A DNA stretch of 64,000 nt. It comes from Juglans regia (Eukaryota > Streptophyta > Magnoliopsida > Fagales > Juglandaceae). The notes under the pieces were generated by a model, which was not told where the DNA came from, searched no databases, and saw only the letters and a program-made list of their open reading frames with translations. The DNA is taken from contig NC_049907.1 in assembly GCF_001411555.2 (NCBI RefSeq), positions 5,340,243 through 5,404,242 on the forward strand, read 5' to 3'. The translations under genes and the position numbers were made by a program. Below are positions 45,125 through 57,100 of this stretch, piece after piece. Numbering within the stretch: the stretch's first letter is position 1; each line of letters begins with the position of its first letter.

Positions 45125-47217
45125 TAGTGAAACTTATCATTGATGGTCACACTAGTCAGCCCCTGATAGTCCACACACAACCTCCAAGTGCCATCGACCT
45201 TTCTAACCAACAGTATGGAAGAAGAGTAAGGGCTTTAGCTAGGTTGAATTACCCCCGTTTTCAATAGTTCTTGAACTATTTTCTCATCATCTTTTTGATG
45301 GTAAGGGTAACGATAGGGCCTTATGGAGATGGGGTTGGTGTTTGGGATAAGGTTTATAGCATAGTCATGGGTACGTGGGGGTGGTAATCCCTTTGGTTCA
45401 GCAAATACATCATTAAAATGGCCCAACAGGATCTGAATGTTTGCTGGAATGGGCTCTTCAGCTTGCTGGTCCGTGGCACTGTCTTCTTTTATCAGCTGCA
45501 AAATGACCCCCTTGTTTTCCATTTTGTCACCTTTGTAAAACAACCCTTCTTTGATCATATGTACTACTATACGACCTTGCAACATAAATTCTTTGCCGTC
45601 ATAGCAAAATCTCATGGACATGTTTGTAAAATCCCATACGATAGAGCCAAGCTCCCTTAGACACTTGACACCCAACACCATGTCGCATTCTGCCAATACT
45701 AGAATTTTTACTTCTAACAGAAAAGTTGTTCCTTGAAAAAATAACCTCATATCTTTGCATTTTTCCTCACTTGGGATGAGATCCCAATTAGCAACCCTTA
45801 CTTTGACTCTTCCAAAGTCATGTATAGGCAAGTTGGATTTCTTAATGATAGCATGGTCCAAAAAATTATGAGTAGATCTGCTGTCAATCAAGATTGTGAC
45901 CCATTGGTTTCCAATTCTCCTTTTCACCCTCATTGTGCGTGGGTTGTGTGATCTGGTAATTGCATGGAGTGATATTTCAGGGTTAGGTGGGGTAATGGTG
46001 GTTTCAAAGGTAGCTTGGGTTGTATCATTTTGGTCACACAACTCCTCCACAATGGGCTCACTATACTCACTATCCAGCAGCACCTCCTATAGTAAATAAA
46101 GCTTGGAATTTTGGCATTTATGGCCCGACACCCATTTGGTGTCGCAATGGTAACACAATCCATTGTCCCTTCACTCTTTCATCTGGGTTTGGGTTATTTT
46201 GCAGATGAGAAATTGTGGCTTGGTGTGACTGGTTTTGGAATAATCTGTCAGGTGGGTTGGAGTGTTTTTTAAAATGCCAGGGTCGGGTGAATATAGTAAC
46301 ATGGATCTAGGATATCGTTTGGTTAAGTTAACCTTTTTCTCTTGAATTTTGGCTAGGCTATATGCTATGGTAAGGTTAGTGGGACTGAATATTTGAACAG
46401 TTAACCGGATCTCATATTTTAGACCACTCAAAAAATAACTTAACTTGTAAGTGTCAGACAAGCCCTTTAATCTGTTAGAGAAGGTCTCAAGCCTTGCTTG
46501 ATAGTCTTCTACAGATCCAACTTGTCTCGGTCTAGTGAGAGCTTCCATTGGGTCGTCATAAGCATTAGGCCCGAATCTAATCAACAAGGACCTAGTAAAT
46601 GTGTCTCAATTCCGAAACTGGATAGTATCTTCCATTTCCTGAAACCAAACAAGGGCTTTGCCCACCATGTGGGATGAGGTAAGCCTAAGTTTTTGATGTA
46701 GTATTGTATTGTGAAAATGGAAAAATTGATTAACTCTATAAAGCAAACTTGCATGGTCTTCCCCATTAAAAATGGGGAAATCTAACATTACTGTGCGAGC
46801 TTGCACATTTCCCATATTTTGATGTCGAAAATGCTGGTTGTGAGGGATTTGATGTTGCTGGAACTACTGTTGTTGCTACTGGAAAGGGGGAGGCAGATTT
46901 TGTTGCAACTGCAATTGGTCAGTGTCGTCCCTGAGTTGTTCACTGGAGGATGAGTCCCTAGAATTGACGTGGGGTTGCTTTTGCTTCATTCCAGCTGTTA
47001 ACACAACTAGCTGCTGTACTATCATCTCATTTTGCTGTTTGAGAGTAGTCATTTTAGTATCCAAGTGTAAAAGCTTAGCATCAAACGTTTTTTTCATTTC
47101 ACTATATTGATTTTTTGAAGATTTTTTTAGGGCAGTGAGCCCATCTTGTAGTTGGTTAAGTCTTGTTTCTTCAGCCATTGTAAACAGTGCCAAAAATCGG
47201 TGGCTCTTGATACCACT
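45125..47217 (-). pseudogene. Ty3/gypsy gag-pol, truncated in the reverse transcriptase
   Basis: Minus strand from the gag ATG at 47178: MAEETRLNQLQDGLTALKKS and a Gln-rich coiled coil; MLDFPIFNGEDHASLLYRVN and VGKALVWFQEMEDTI (46815-46606); gag proper with YQARLETFSNRLKGLSDTY (46587-46171). Then one long frame 46083-45235 holds an aspartic protease (ILIDSRSTHNFLD, where retropepsins have DSG or DTG) and the RT start (NPISIRPYRYPYHQKDDEKI). A TAA at the next codon replaces Gln, after which SPYSS..LLVRKVDGTWRLCV is still readable to ~45125. RT catalytic YxDD, RNase H, integrase and the 3' LTR are absent. Confidence 0.88.
47202..47215 (-). other. Primer-binding site of the gypsy element
   Basis: Minus strand TGGTATCAAGAGCC, complementary to the 3' end of initiator tRNA-Met with one extra A; two bases from the LTR end and 24 bases before the gag ATG. 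Confidence 0.75.
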
Positions 47218-47751
47218 TGTAACACACTAGATGAAATTGATTCACACATAAAGGGGAAAAAGCTCTCTTCAAGAGGAGCGCCTCCATAAAAGGGGATGAG
47301 AGATAGAGAGAAAAAAGGAAACTAGGTTTGCATTAATTTTCTAAATACTCTTCTCATCGCTATAGGAAACATTAAACTACGGACTTCCAGAAAAAAGGCC
47401 TCAACCTTGTACAGATATAACCCAAGACTAATAATAACCCAACAAAGCAAATATAAGGAAATGGCTCAAATATCTTAAAGCCAGTTTGTAATACTTAATA
47501 ACATAAACTACTACTTCAATTAAGAGGCCCAGGACCAGCGCATGAGCCCGTCTGCTTTGACTTCCCTTTTCAGCCAAGTACACGAAAGTATCTTTACTTC
47601 CTCAGAAGCTCCTTTTCGACAATCAGTTCCAGTTCGTTCCAAGTCTTCTGCCCTAACCTTAACACTTCCGCACTGCCGCTCACCTTCATTTAGGTTCCTA
47701 TCTCCACCGCATGCGAGGGTTGTGTTAGGGACCCCAGTCTTGTCCCTAACA
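47218..47751 (-). repeat. 5' LTR of the truncated gypsy element
   Basis: Minus strand begins TGTTAGGGACAAGACTGGGG and ends CTAGTGTGTTACA, giving TG...CA ends directly before the primer-binding site. It contains a CT-rich R/U5-like stretch (TCTCTCTATCTCTCATCCCC). The outer end is less certain than the inner because no second LTR is present for comparison. Confidence 0.6.
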
Positions 47752-49619
47752 CTAAGGTCCACGGGCTTGTCTTGATGATGATGGTGACCGAGTGTTCTTG
47801 CCAACTTGCTTGGCCTTCCACAAAAGGATGGTGTTTGAGTGATGGGATGATGATGTATTTGGGTAGACTAAGTGTTTAGGCTAAGGCAAATCAATGTGGG
47901 TGGCTAGACTTGTTCTTGAGTAAAGTGCCAAGATGATGGAGGCTAGGGTTGAATGGATGATATGAGGTTAGGGTTCGGGTTGGAGGCAACTAGGGATGTC
48001 GTGGGCTATGGTAGAATTAGGGTTGGTGTGGTCTTGGAAGATTGGCTTAGGATTATGGGTGTTTGATGCAATGAGAATGGCTTAAGGGTTACCATTGATG
48101 TTTGGGCCACTCAGATGATGATTAGGGTAGGAATGGTGAAGTGTAGCTAGGGTTTTGTGAGGTGGCTAGGGTGGATTTCGAGATTTGGAAAAGTTGGCTT
48201 AAGGTTGGAGTTTAGGATGATGCTAGGGTTTAGGAATGAGGTGAAAGAGTGATGCTAGGATTCGGTTGGCTAGGGTTGCCGAAATGGTAAGGTGGGATTA
48301 GGGTTTTGGATGCTGGGTGGCTAAGATGAAGGGATTGGGTTGACTTGGTCTTTGGAAGGTTGGCTAGATTTTGGATGATTTGGAAATGGATATGGAAGTT
48401 TGAAAGATGAAGGGAATCTTTGAGGGAAGAAGGGAATTCGAATTTGGTTAGGATTGGTAGATAGAGATGATTGATGCAAGATTCCTAAGTTAGGAATCTT
48501 GGAGGGAATTGAAAATTCGAATTTGAATTGAGATGGTAAGTCAATAGTTGACTAGAGGGATTTTAGGAAGAGTGATTTAAGGAATTGAAGAGGATTTGCA
48601 ATTCTTTAAATTAAGGGATTTGAATTTGAATTTGAATTAGAGGAAGTCAAGACTCCTAAAAGGAATGAGTTTCCTTATAGGACTTGAGGTGGGCGGCTAG
48701 GGTTTATGGTGGATGACTTTAGGATGGTCGAATATGGTAAGTGGATGGTGTGGCTAAGGTTTTATGACTATGATAGATGAATGGCAATTATGAGAATGTA
48801 AACTAATATGGAAAGTAGGACAACACTAGGGTTGGCCGAATGGTGTGTGGGGGGGTGGATGCTATGTGTATTTCAGCTAGGGCAATGTGTATGGAGGGAA
48901 CAATTTATAGAAAGCTGACAAACTTATGGAAATGATGACAAACACTATGGTGGTCGAGTATGTGGTATGGAATGGATTAAATGAGCAATGAAATGGATGA
49001 ACACTAAGAACAAATGAAGAACACGACGTACAAGTGATAAATAATCAAGACAAAGTGAACAAAAGATAGCCAATTCAACTATAATTCACAAATTGCATAT
49101 AGATGAAATAAACCTCTTTATTGATGAATGTGAAAATAACAAAGAGAACAACAACTTAGATTCACGAATTGCACCAAGTTGCAAGAACAAGATAGATTGA
49201 ACCACACCTATTCACGAATTGCAAGGTGTGATCCTCTCTTAGGGGATTTACGTATTGTACCACAAAGAGCCCAAGTGCCTTAGTACCGAATGGTGATCTC
49301 AAGAATAAAATAATCTACCCACTAGGAAATTTGTCAAAAGATGTAAATGCAAAGCCCAATGGTCCTATTTATAAGGATTACAACTTGGAAACCTCCATTA
49401 GGTCCATTAGAAAATAAATAATTAAATAAAAATAAATAATGAAAAATAACATAGTTAACATGGGTCAAGTTAACCCATGACATGCATGAGGTGGGCTAAG
49501 CTGGCTCATGGGCATGGCTGGCATGGCTGTTGGCATGTGGCTGACATGCCCATGAGGCTATTTTGGGGCTGTCTAGTCTTGTCTCCACATGGCTAGAAGC
49601 TTGGCCATGGGCCACAACA
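47752..49619 (-). other. Retroelement-derived DNA with an LTR-like right part
   Basis: On the minus strand DNA starting TGTTGTGGCCCATGGCC at 49619 has a good TATA box (CCTTATAAATAGG, 49376-49364) and an AATAAA (49122-49117), the layout of an LTR promoter and poly(A) region. The remaining 47752-49000 is full of GGCTAGGGTT and GGATTTGG words but has no gene. Its second LTR and internal region are not seen, so solo LTR or fragment both remain possible. Confidence 0.4.
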
Positions 49620-50059
49620 CATGAGGTCCTACCAAGTTGCCACCGAGACTTGTTACACTCGTGCTCTCATTTTCTCTCTCTGTCCGTATCTCACTCGTGA
49701 TATCTCTCTTTCGCTCTCTCTCTCTAGCTTTCTATCAGCGTCTAACTATATGGTTGACTGCAGTGACTGACAAAGGTCATTGGAGCCAATGTGATGCCCC
49801 AAGCCACAAAGGTATGTATTGGTCTCTCTCTCCTGCTCGTATACTTTGTCAATCTCTCATCCGTCTCTGCTTTCCTATCTCCCATTTCGTCCGATTTTGG
49901 TTTCCCATAATGTGTTTTCTCACCATGTTGAATTCAGTTTTGATGTTGTATTCAATGTCATAGAACATTACAACATCAATATACAACATTACCACACTTT
50001 TGAATCTAACTGATCGTCGCCTCGAGATTTGGTTAGGTACTTTCAAGTTGATTTGGTTA

Positions 50060-50255
50060 CATAAAATTAAACTATATCAACTTATATAATCATTATAATT
50101 TTTTCAAACTTTTATACAAATATAATAAATAATTTAATATTTTTAAAATTTTAAAATTTTAAAATAAAAATAATATTATAATAATATTTTATTTAATTTT
50201 TAATAATCTTATCTCATCTTATTTTATTTAAAATGCGTAACTAAATGTAAACTCA
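50060..50255 (-). repeat. ATGAGATGAG MITE copy, decayed
   Basis: Reverse copy with AATAATATTTTATTTAATTT, CTTATCTCATCTTATTTTAT and AACTAAATGTAAACTC. Confidence 0.5.
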
Positions 50256-50479
50256 AACTTTAGTGGAACAACCAAGCTAGGAACCTAAAATTTTTCCCTC
50301 TTCTTTTGTTAACAAACCCCTGGGTGCAGGCGGACGTCTGCACAGCCCGCTCCCCCACGACGCCACTCTCTCTGCACGACTCCTCTGTCGCCACTTGCCA
50401 CCGCGCCAGCCCCTCGCCGTCCGTCCAGGTTCGTGCCGAGCCGCGCCTCCGTCACGCCGGTAAGTTTCGTATGTCTCTC

Positions 50480-50483
<4 letters not shown>

Positions 50484-50519
<36 letters not shown>
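50484..50519. repeat. (CT)n microsatellite in the APC11 leader
   Basis: About 17 CT units. Confidence 0.9.
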
Positions 50520-50522
<3 letters not shown>

Positions 50523-51239
50523 GCGTTTTAATCTCTCATTCTCTCTCTCTCGTTCTCATTCTCGCTCCTTGCATCACCGCCTCGCAGTGGCCCCCGCTGC
50601 AGGCCCTTACGCCGCCATCCCGCAGTGCACCACCAGATCTGTTTGAACGACGCCAGCAACCTCACGCCCTTTCTGTTTGAAACCGCGACGGACCAAGGGC
50701 CACCGTAGACAGCCTCTCACCGCCAAGGTATGCCCCGCTCGAAAAATTGTCCCTGCCGTCACGTGTTAATCACTGTTTTAAAAATTCTTTTTAACATCAC
50801 CGCCATATCACAGGACATTGGAATCAGCCCTAGACAGCGGCGTCTCGCTCTCTAAATTTTGACAGGCCATCTCACGAAATTAGGTATAGAAGTTTCGAGT
50901 AATTCGTCTTGCATTTTGCACTGTACTGTTGTGACATTGACGGTTGGTGTTACTGGAGATTTATGCTTCTGTTTTTATATGATAAATCTGTGATCTATGT
51001 GAAGTTATGGTGTTGGTTTGTAGTAGTTCTATTGGTGTTCGTGTTGGACTTGTGATTGTAGGCCTCTTGTGTTGGACATGCGGAAATTGTAGTAGTTCTA
51101 TTGCTGTTTGGGTGTTTGTTTGATATGCAGGGAGGCTCGGGTTTGTAATATTGTTGGTGGAGGAGACTTAATAGTGGCTGTAATGTTATTGTATATGCTG
51201 GTTCGACATGTCAAGAGTAAATGTGCTGTTTATGTGTTT

Positions 51240-51311
51240 GACAAGTTGAGTTACCTATAAAAAAAAAAGACAAGTTGTGTTACTTATAAAAAAAAATGTG
51301 TTTGACAAGTT
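51240..51311. mobile_element. Two overlapping micro-retro-insertions (poly-A only)
   Basis: CTATAAAAAAAAAA (51255-51268) lies between GACAAGTTGAGTTAC and GACAAGTTGTGTTAC. Immediately after, TTATAAAAAAAAA (51284-51296) lies before a further copy of TGTGTTTGACAAGTT (51297-51311; first copy 51233-51247). Each looks like the tail of a retroposon with a ~15 bp target duplication, one insertion following the other. Confidence 0.7.
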
Positions 51312-51324
51312 AAGTTGTGTTTGA

Positions 51325-51372
51325 AATTGTGAACTGGTTGTAACTTATAAAAAAAATTGTGAGCTGGTTGTA
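51325..51372. mobile_element. Micro-retro-insertion (12 bp) with 18 bp target duplication
   Basis: ACTTATAAAAAA (51343-51354) between AATTGTGAACTGGTTGTA and AATTGTGAGCTGGTTGTA, 17 of 18 identical. Confidence 0.8.
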
Positions 51373-51682
51373 TAACATGTCGGGAATGAGTTTATAAATA
51401 ATAACAAGTTTGTGGCAAATACGAGGATGGGCTAATTTTCTTGAGGTAGTGAATTTCATTGGAGGTGGTGAGTAATTTGTGCATGCTGAATATGTAGCAC
51501 GGGTTTTGGATTTTCGTTAATGAAGTTGGCTTTTGTGTTGGTTTGGGGTTGTTCGTAAAGTTAATGGCATGCTTGTTTAGGTTATTAATTTTTTTATTGA
51601 ATGTGTTATGGTTATAGGTTGTGATACTGTTAGAGGTTGGACCCAAGTCTTAAATAATACACGGCAAGAGTCAGGTAAGGGG

Positions 51683-52060
51683 TGCTCCTATGCTAGACTT
51701 TGCCTCAACGGACTGAGGTTGATTTTATGAAAAATATGCATATTTTGCTTTGTAAAACTTTAAAACAACCTCGGTCATTTTTTGCATAACTCACTGTGTC
51801 TGAATAAGAAAAGAAAGATATTTTTTCATGATTGGTAGACACGAGTATTTTTAGCACTTTGTTTCTTAATTGTATAAAAAGAACAAATATGTCATCTAAA
51901 AGTTTTATACATGATGATACAAATATGATCTGCATCTATTTTATGCTCTGTTATGAAATGATATTGCATATGAAAACTCTTAAGGCATAAGATTTTGTTC
52001 TGGTTTGATTTATGGCCCCGCCACGGAATATAATAGTGGTCTCTGTTTTGAGTGCATCAC
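51683..52060. repeat. Duplicated intronic segment, copy 1
   Basis: GGTGCTCCTATGCTAGACTT, GATATTGCATATGAAAAC, GGCATA(A/G)GATTTTGT and GGCC(C/T)(C/T)GCCAC recur in the same order at 53283-53670. Confidence 0.75.
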
Positions 52061-52191
52061 CTTGGTGACGAAACAATGATGTGTTATGCTTGTTAACTGC
52101 AGACATGCACAACCCTACCTTGGGGGTAAACATGGCCTCTGCTTCTGTTTCTGATGATGTTTTAGTTATGCTTGTACCTATGGTCTTTTAA

Positions 52192-52192
52192 A

Positions 52193-52232
<40 letters not shown>
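52192..52232. repeat. (ATT)n microsatellite
   Basis: About 13 ATT units. Confidence 0.9.
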
Positions 52233-52365
52233 ATGGAAAGTTTCTGAAAATACCACTACCATCTTTTGAGAACTATCTGTTTCTGCATTCTGTAACTGGC
52301 TCATGTTTGCACGCTAGTATAGGCTCACTGCTTGAGTTGTTGATAACTCACCTCTTTTCTCCACT

Positions 52366-52442
52366 ATATTTTCAGATGATTTTCGGGATGCTGTTCCCGA
52401 ACACCTGGTGCCAATAAAAAGAAAATATTTTCAGATGATTTT
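52366..52442. mobile_element. 41 bp retro-insertion with perfect 18 bp target duplication
   Basis: ATATTTTCAGATGATTTT at 52366-52383 and 52425-52442 enclose CGGGATGCTGTTCCCGAACA continuing to CAATAAAAAGAAA, i.e. the A-rich 3' tip of a LINE or SINE. It contains a small hairpin CGGGA..TCCCG. Confidence 0.85.
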
Positions 52443-53282
52443 GATGGTTTGGCTGGGAATCAAGGGTAGGAAGTACGTGCAAAATTAATTTAGTTTAGCG
52501 GATTGAGTACCAAAGAGTGCTATGAGATTGTTGGGCTTTACCGGTAGATTTGTCATGTTATGTTAATTGTGTATTTTGAGAGATTAACATTGTTATTGAG
52601 TGTTTGTGGAATTGTTAATTTATTTTATTGGATTATTGCATTGATGACCTTGTAGAGGAATATATATAATTGGATGAAATAGATGAATTTATGTTTATAG
52701 AGTCTTTGGAATATATATATATATATATATGTATTGTGGGAGACGATTTTCTTGGTGACAGGAAGTGACTCCCCGACGCTCTGGGTATGGGGCATTACAT
52801 TTTTAACCATAGTTAAACTTGTGGCTCTTGTATTTTTGCCTATTGGAAGTTTGGGTTGTCCCTGTTTTATATGTTGTATGTTGAGATTTGTAGTTGAGTG
52901 ATTTCATGTTTGGTTGACGTATGGAGGGTCTCTTGTTTATAATGTCATGGTCATAGGAGGGTATGAATGTGAAAATGTGAGTTCGTGTTCTGATGTGTCA
53001 GGAGTATGGTTGTAAATCGTGACGTGTGTTGGGGTGAGATTTAAGCAAATCCAAGGAGGTTGGGTTAGCCTATTGGTGGAGTAGTGTGTGGATGATGTAG
53101 TTGGGCCATTATTAACCCAAGGCACCAAGATGGACTATTTTGTTTATGGGCTCACATTGAGCTATAGTTTCGGGTTATAGAGTTTTATTAGTTAGTTGGT
53201 TTTGTATTTGGAGAAGTTATTAATATGTTAGCGATATCTTTCTGAATTAGATTATGATACTGAATTTAATTGTGAAAATAAT

Positions 53283-53670
53283 CGGTGCTCCTATGCTAGA
53301 CTTTACCTAAAACTGACTAATGTTGATTTTGTGAAAACCTGCATATTTTATTGTGAAATCAACCTTGATTATTTTTCTGCACTAGTATCTGTATTTGAAC
53401 ATTGAAATGTGATATTTTATCATGATTGGTGTAGACATGGGCACTTTTTTGTACTTTGTTGTTTCTCTACTGCATAAAATGTGAAATGAAGTCTGAAATA
53501 TTTGATCCAATTATATGATTTTTTTTTTTATAAGTAATGCAATTATATGATATTTATCAGCTCAGTACTATGGTATGAAATGATATTGCATATGAAAACC
53601 CTGAGGCATAGGATTTTGTCTGCTTTGGTTATGGGCCTTGCCACTGGTAATAATACGGTTTTCTGGGCCA
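53283..53670. repeat. Duplicated intronic segment, copy 2
   Basis: Partner of 51683-52060; diverged by substitutions and small gaps. Confidence 0.75.
53508..53551. mobile_element. Micro-retro-insertion, reverse orientation
   Basis: CAATTATATGAT repeats at 53508-53519 and 53540-53551 around TTTTTTTTTTATAAGTAATG, the complement of CATTACTTATAAAAAAAAAA. Confidence 0.8.
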
Positions 53671-53786
53671 AGGACAGAAGGTAGTTTATATTTTTATATC
53701 TATCTGCTTAGCAATTAAGGAAACAAAACAAATCTAAAAACTTTAATGTTTATGCATTGTGTTGGTTTTTTCTTCCAAATGAAAAG

Positions 53787-53834
53787 AAACTTAGTTTCTA
53801 GTTTGATACTTATAAAAAAAAAACTTAGTTTCTA
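53787..53834. mobile_element. Micro-retro-insertion (20 bp) with 14 bp target duplication
   Basis: AAACTTAGTTTCTA at 53787-53800 and 53821-53834 around GTTTGATACTTATAAAAAAA. Confidence 0.85.
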
Positions 53835-54109
53835 TTTTTCTCTCTCTTTCCTACATTTTCTCGGAAACTAGACGGTGTTTTCTTTTGTAATTTTTCCCAA
53901 AACCGTACCATCCCCTTTTTAATCTATTGATTGAAATTCCATAAGATATTGAAAATGTGGGAACTAGACCCACTGTTAATTTCAATTGCAATACTTTTGA
54001 CTCAGAAATGGTTCAGATCTTGTTGCTTATACTTTAATTGTCTCAGTGTATGATTATATCCTCAAAACTATTTGCTCTAAAAGTGGGTTTGGTTTTGCAG
54101 GAGAAGAGG

Positions 54110-57100
54110 ATGAAAGTCAAGCTCTTACGTATCTTTCCCATGATATTGTATTCTGTTGTTTTGTTTTATTTGCATTTTCATGGAATGTCTATTGGACTTG
54201 ATGAATTCACTGCATGGTTTATGGTTGGTAATTTATGGGCTTCGATGATTATTGGATTTCCTGGATTATGCTTCATTTATGCCTAGGAAGTTATAAAAAA
54301 AAAAAAAAATTATGCCTAGGAAGTTCAAATTTATTCTGTTTGAATATGATCATATTGAAAATTCCCATTGATCCTCTAATCCAAGTTCAGATTTTGGAAA
54401 AACTTAGGTTGGGTTTGGATAGACAGTTCAAATGAGATGTTTTGAATAGTAGTTGAATAAAATGTTGTTAGATTTAATTTTTTAGTATTATTTTTATTTT
54501 GGGATTTAAAATAGTTGAATTGTTTATTATATTTTTGTATGGGAATTTGAGAAAGTTGTAATGATGAGATGGGATGGAATGAGATGAGATGGGATGAGGA
54601 GGTTTGTGTATCCAAACCCAGCCTGTATTTTTCCTTTTTCTTTTGGCTGTTGAATGGGAAAGATAACACCCGTTTTCACTGTAGCTCAAAATACCCATTT
54701 TCCCTTTTTGTTTCAATGGCTCAAGGTGGGAAGCTAGAAGCCAACTAATTGGTATTACTTTGTTGATAAAAACTTCACCTCATTGTTAATTCTTTTGGAA
54801 AAAATTTTGTATTTTCCCATTTTCATTTGGCTGTTGAATGGGAACGATACCACCTGTTTTCACTGAAGCTCAAAATACCCATTTTCCCTTTTTGTTTCAA
54901 TGGCTCCAGGTGGGGAAGCTAGAAGCCAACTATATTGGTATTACTTTGTTGATATAAACTTCACTTTGATGTTAATTATTTTGGCTTCTTTGTGGAAATG
55001 GTTTTCCCTTGATTCAATTATCCTTGTGAACATTTGCTGCGCTCCCAAACAGAGTACGTTCCCTTTACATCTCGTATGTTCATTACTTTTGGTGAAGTTG
55101 TTTTTAATCACGTGACATAGGTGTTTGCATGTAAATGTAAACAACTATACCTTCAAACCCACTCGTGGGTAGCCCAAGTGGTAAGGGTGAACTTGTGTGC
55201 ATGAGCCCCATGTCACAGGTTCGAGTGTGCATGAGCCCCATGTCACAGGTTCGATTCTCCCTGGGTTCAAACTGTGATTTAAGTGGGAGGCCATGGCGCT
55301 GGGTTGTTGTGCTAGTCTCCCTCGGGGTTTAGGTTCCATGGGTGAGTCCTAAGGGCTTTGCGGTGGTGGTTCCCCCTCATAAAAGAAGAAAAACTATACC
55401 TTCAAGTTTTCAGGGGGATAAAAATTTCAATGTTTTAATAGACTATCAACACTAATGTGTTTTGGAGCATGTCTCTATAACACTTATTAAGATTGTTTTA
55501 TAATACGTATAACAATGTGTTGAACTACTTCAACAAGTCTGCATGTAAGATATGTGTTCCTGCAGAGCCATAATTGTTATCCTCTGTGTTAATGATAGGT
55601 GGCATGCTGTTGCTTCTTGGACGTGGGATGCCCAGGATGAAACTTGTGGGATCTGCAGGATGGCCTTTGATGGTTGCTGTCCAGATTGCAAGCTCCCTGG
55701 GGATGATTGCCCACTAAGTTAGTGATTCTATTTATTTGATAACTTTCCACGTTGCCACTATTTCTCCTACTGTTGAATTCAAAAAGTTTAAGTAGCTCCT
55801 TAAATGAGTTTCTAGGTGTCAGACCTGTAATTTGTGGCTATTAAATTTTTTTATCAAAACTATCTTAAAGCAAGCTTCAACCATGGCTTTTGTTTGTTTG
55901 ACCATTGCAAGAAACAATTTAATGCTCTTGATCATTTCAAATGTATAAGAAAGAATACTTTATGGAACAATTTCATATACAATATATGATAGCTACTTGT
56001 CAAGAAATGCAATACATGGTACACCATACATAGGTCATGCAAATGCTTGCACATTGACATTCTCTACTTTTTCTATATGAACTTCCCACATAGGAGTTTC
56101 AGGATGACTCTATAATGTCATGTTGTATGTTGTAAGTAGTGCACAACTCCAAGACTTGGTCTGTGTTAGAACAGTGGACTTCATGCCGGTGATGGCCAAA
56201 TTGACACCAAAATTGTGAAAAAAAGTGGCTTGCTTACAATGGTTGGTCGGAGGAAGCTCTGACACTCAAGTTAGCAAGGCCATTTAGGGGCTGTTTAAGT
56301 TGAAGTAAAGATGGTATGACTCAGAAGTTTTGGAGTGATCAGGTCCTTCTAGTTATAGTGCCTTCCTCTAATCTACCTGTCCTTACACAGCGTGTGCCAG
56401 GTGGGTGCCGCCTTCCTCCAGCTGTTGTTTCATGCCGTTTGTGCAGCCCATGCTCTTTTTTTTTTCTGCCACTTCCCAACACTGTGTAATGATGATGGGC
56501 TCATGATAGGTGGTTATAGGCCGTATCAAACTCCTATATATATTTTAAAAAGATTTTTAATAATTTAATATATTATTTTTATATAGTTATTATATAACTT
56601 AATGATGTAATTTTTATTTAATTTATTATCATATAATATATTATTTTTATATAATTTTTTTATTAATTTATTTGAAAGAAAATTAAAAAATAAAAAATAA
56701 TTGGCCGGACTAACCGTACCGGACTGAACTGAATCGATACCTACCGGTCTGGTCCGGTCCAGTCCGATCCCTATGGATGTTCGGTCTAGTCCTGTCTGGG
56801 AGGTCCAGGGAAAATGATGGACCGAAAATTTTTGGTCCATCGCCCTCCCGGACTAGACCAGATCAATTTACACCCCTACTTCAAAGTGGCTATTGCCGTG
56901 AATTTTGTATTTATTAGTCCCTTTAATTTGGTACTTTTCACTATCTTTCTCTTCCTCACCTCCCATTTTCCATCTCTTCTTCTATGGCAGTCATTTGCCA
57001 TACCAATACAAAAGGTATAGTCCCAACGAATCTGCATTGATAGGTGGTGAATTAGGGTACACTAGTCCACCACCTATCAACTAGGGCTGGACCTCTGTTT

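Larger units (their letters stand above)
49640..50883 (+). promoter_or_regulatory. Probable promoter and 5' UTR exons upstream of APC11
   Basis: Three CT-rich, GC-richer patches end in strong donors: CCACAAAG|GTATGT (49810), CCGCCAAG|GTATGC (50728) and GAAATTAG|GTATAG (50884); the last exon would begin after CACAG at 50813. They look like leader exons, possibly alternative, that join to the APC11 exon at 54101. The first may instead belong to a neighbouring repeat. No TATA box stands out. Confidence 0.4.

Noticed and set aside
48000..48800. Interstitial telomere repeat
   Set aside because: TTAGGGTT and CTAGGGTTT words are frequent but never form a regular TTTAGGG array.
55160..55260. tRNA gene
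   Set aside because: Box A and box B are present but no cloverleaf can be drawn; the A-rich tail and target duplications make it a SINE.
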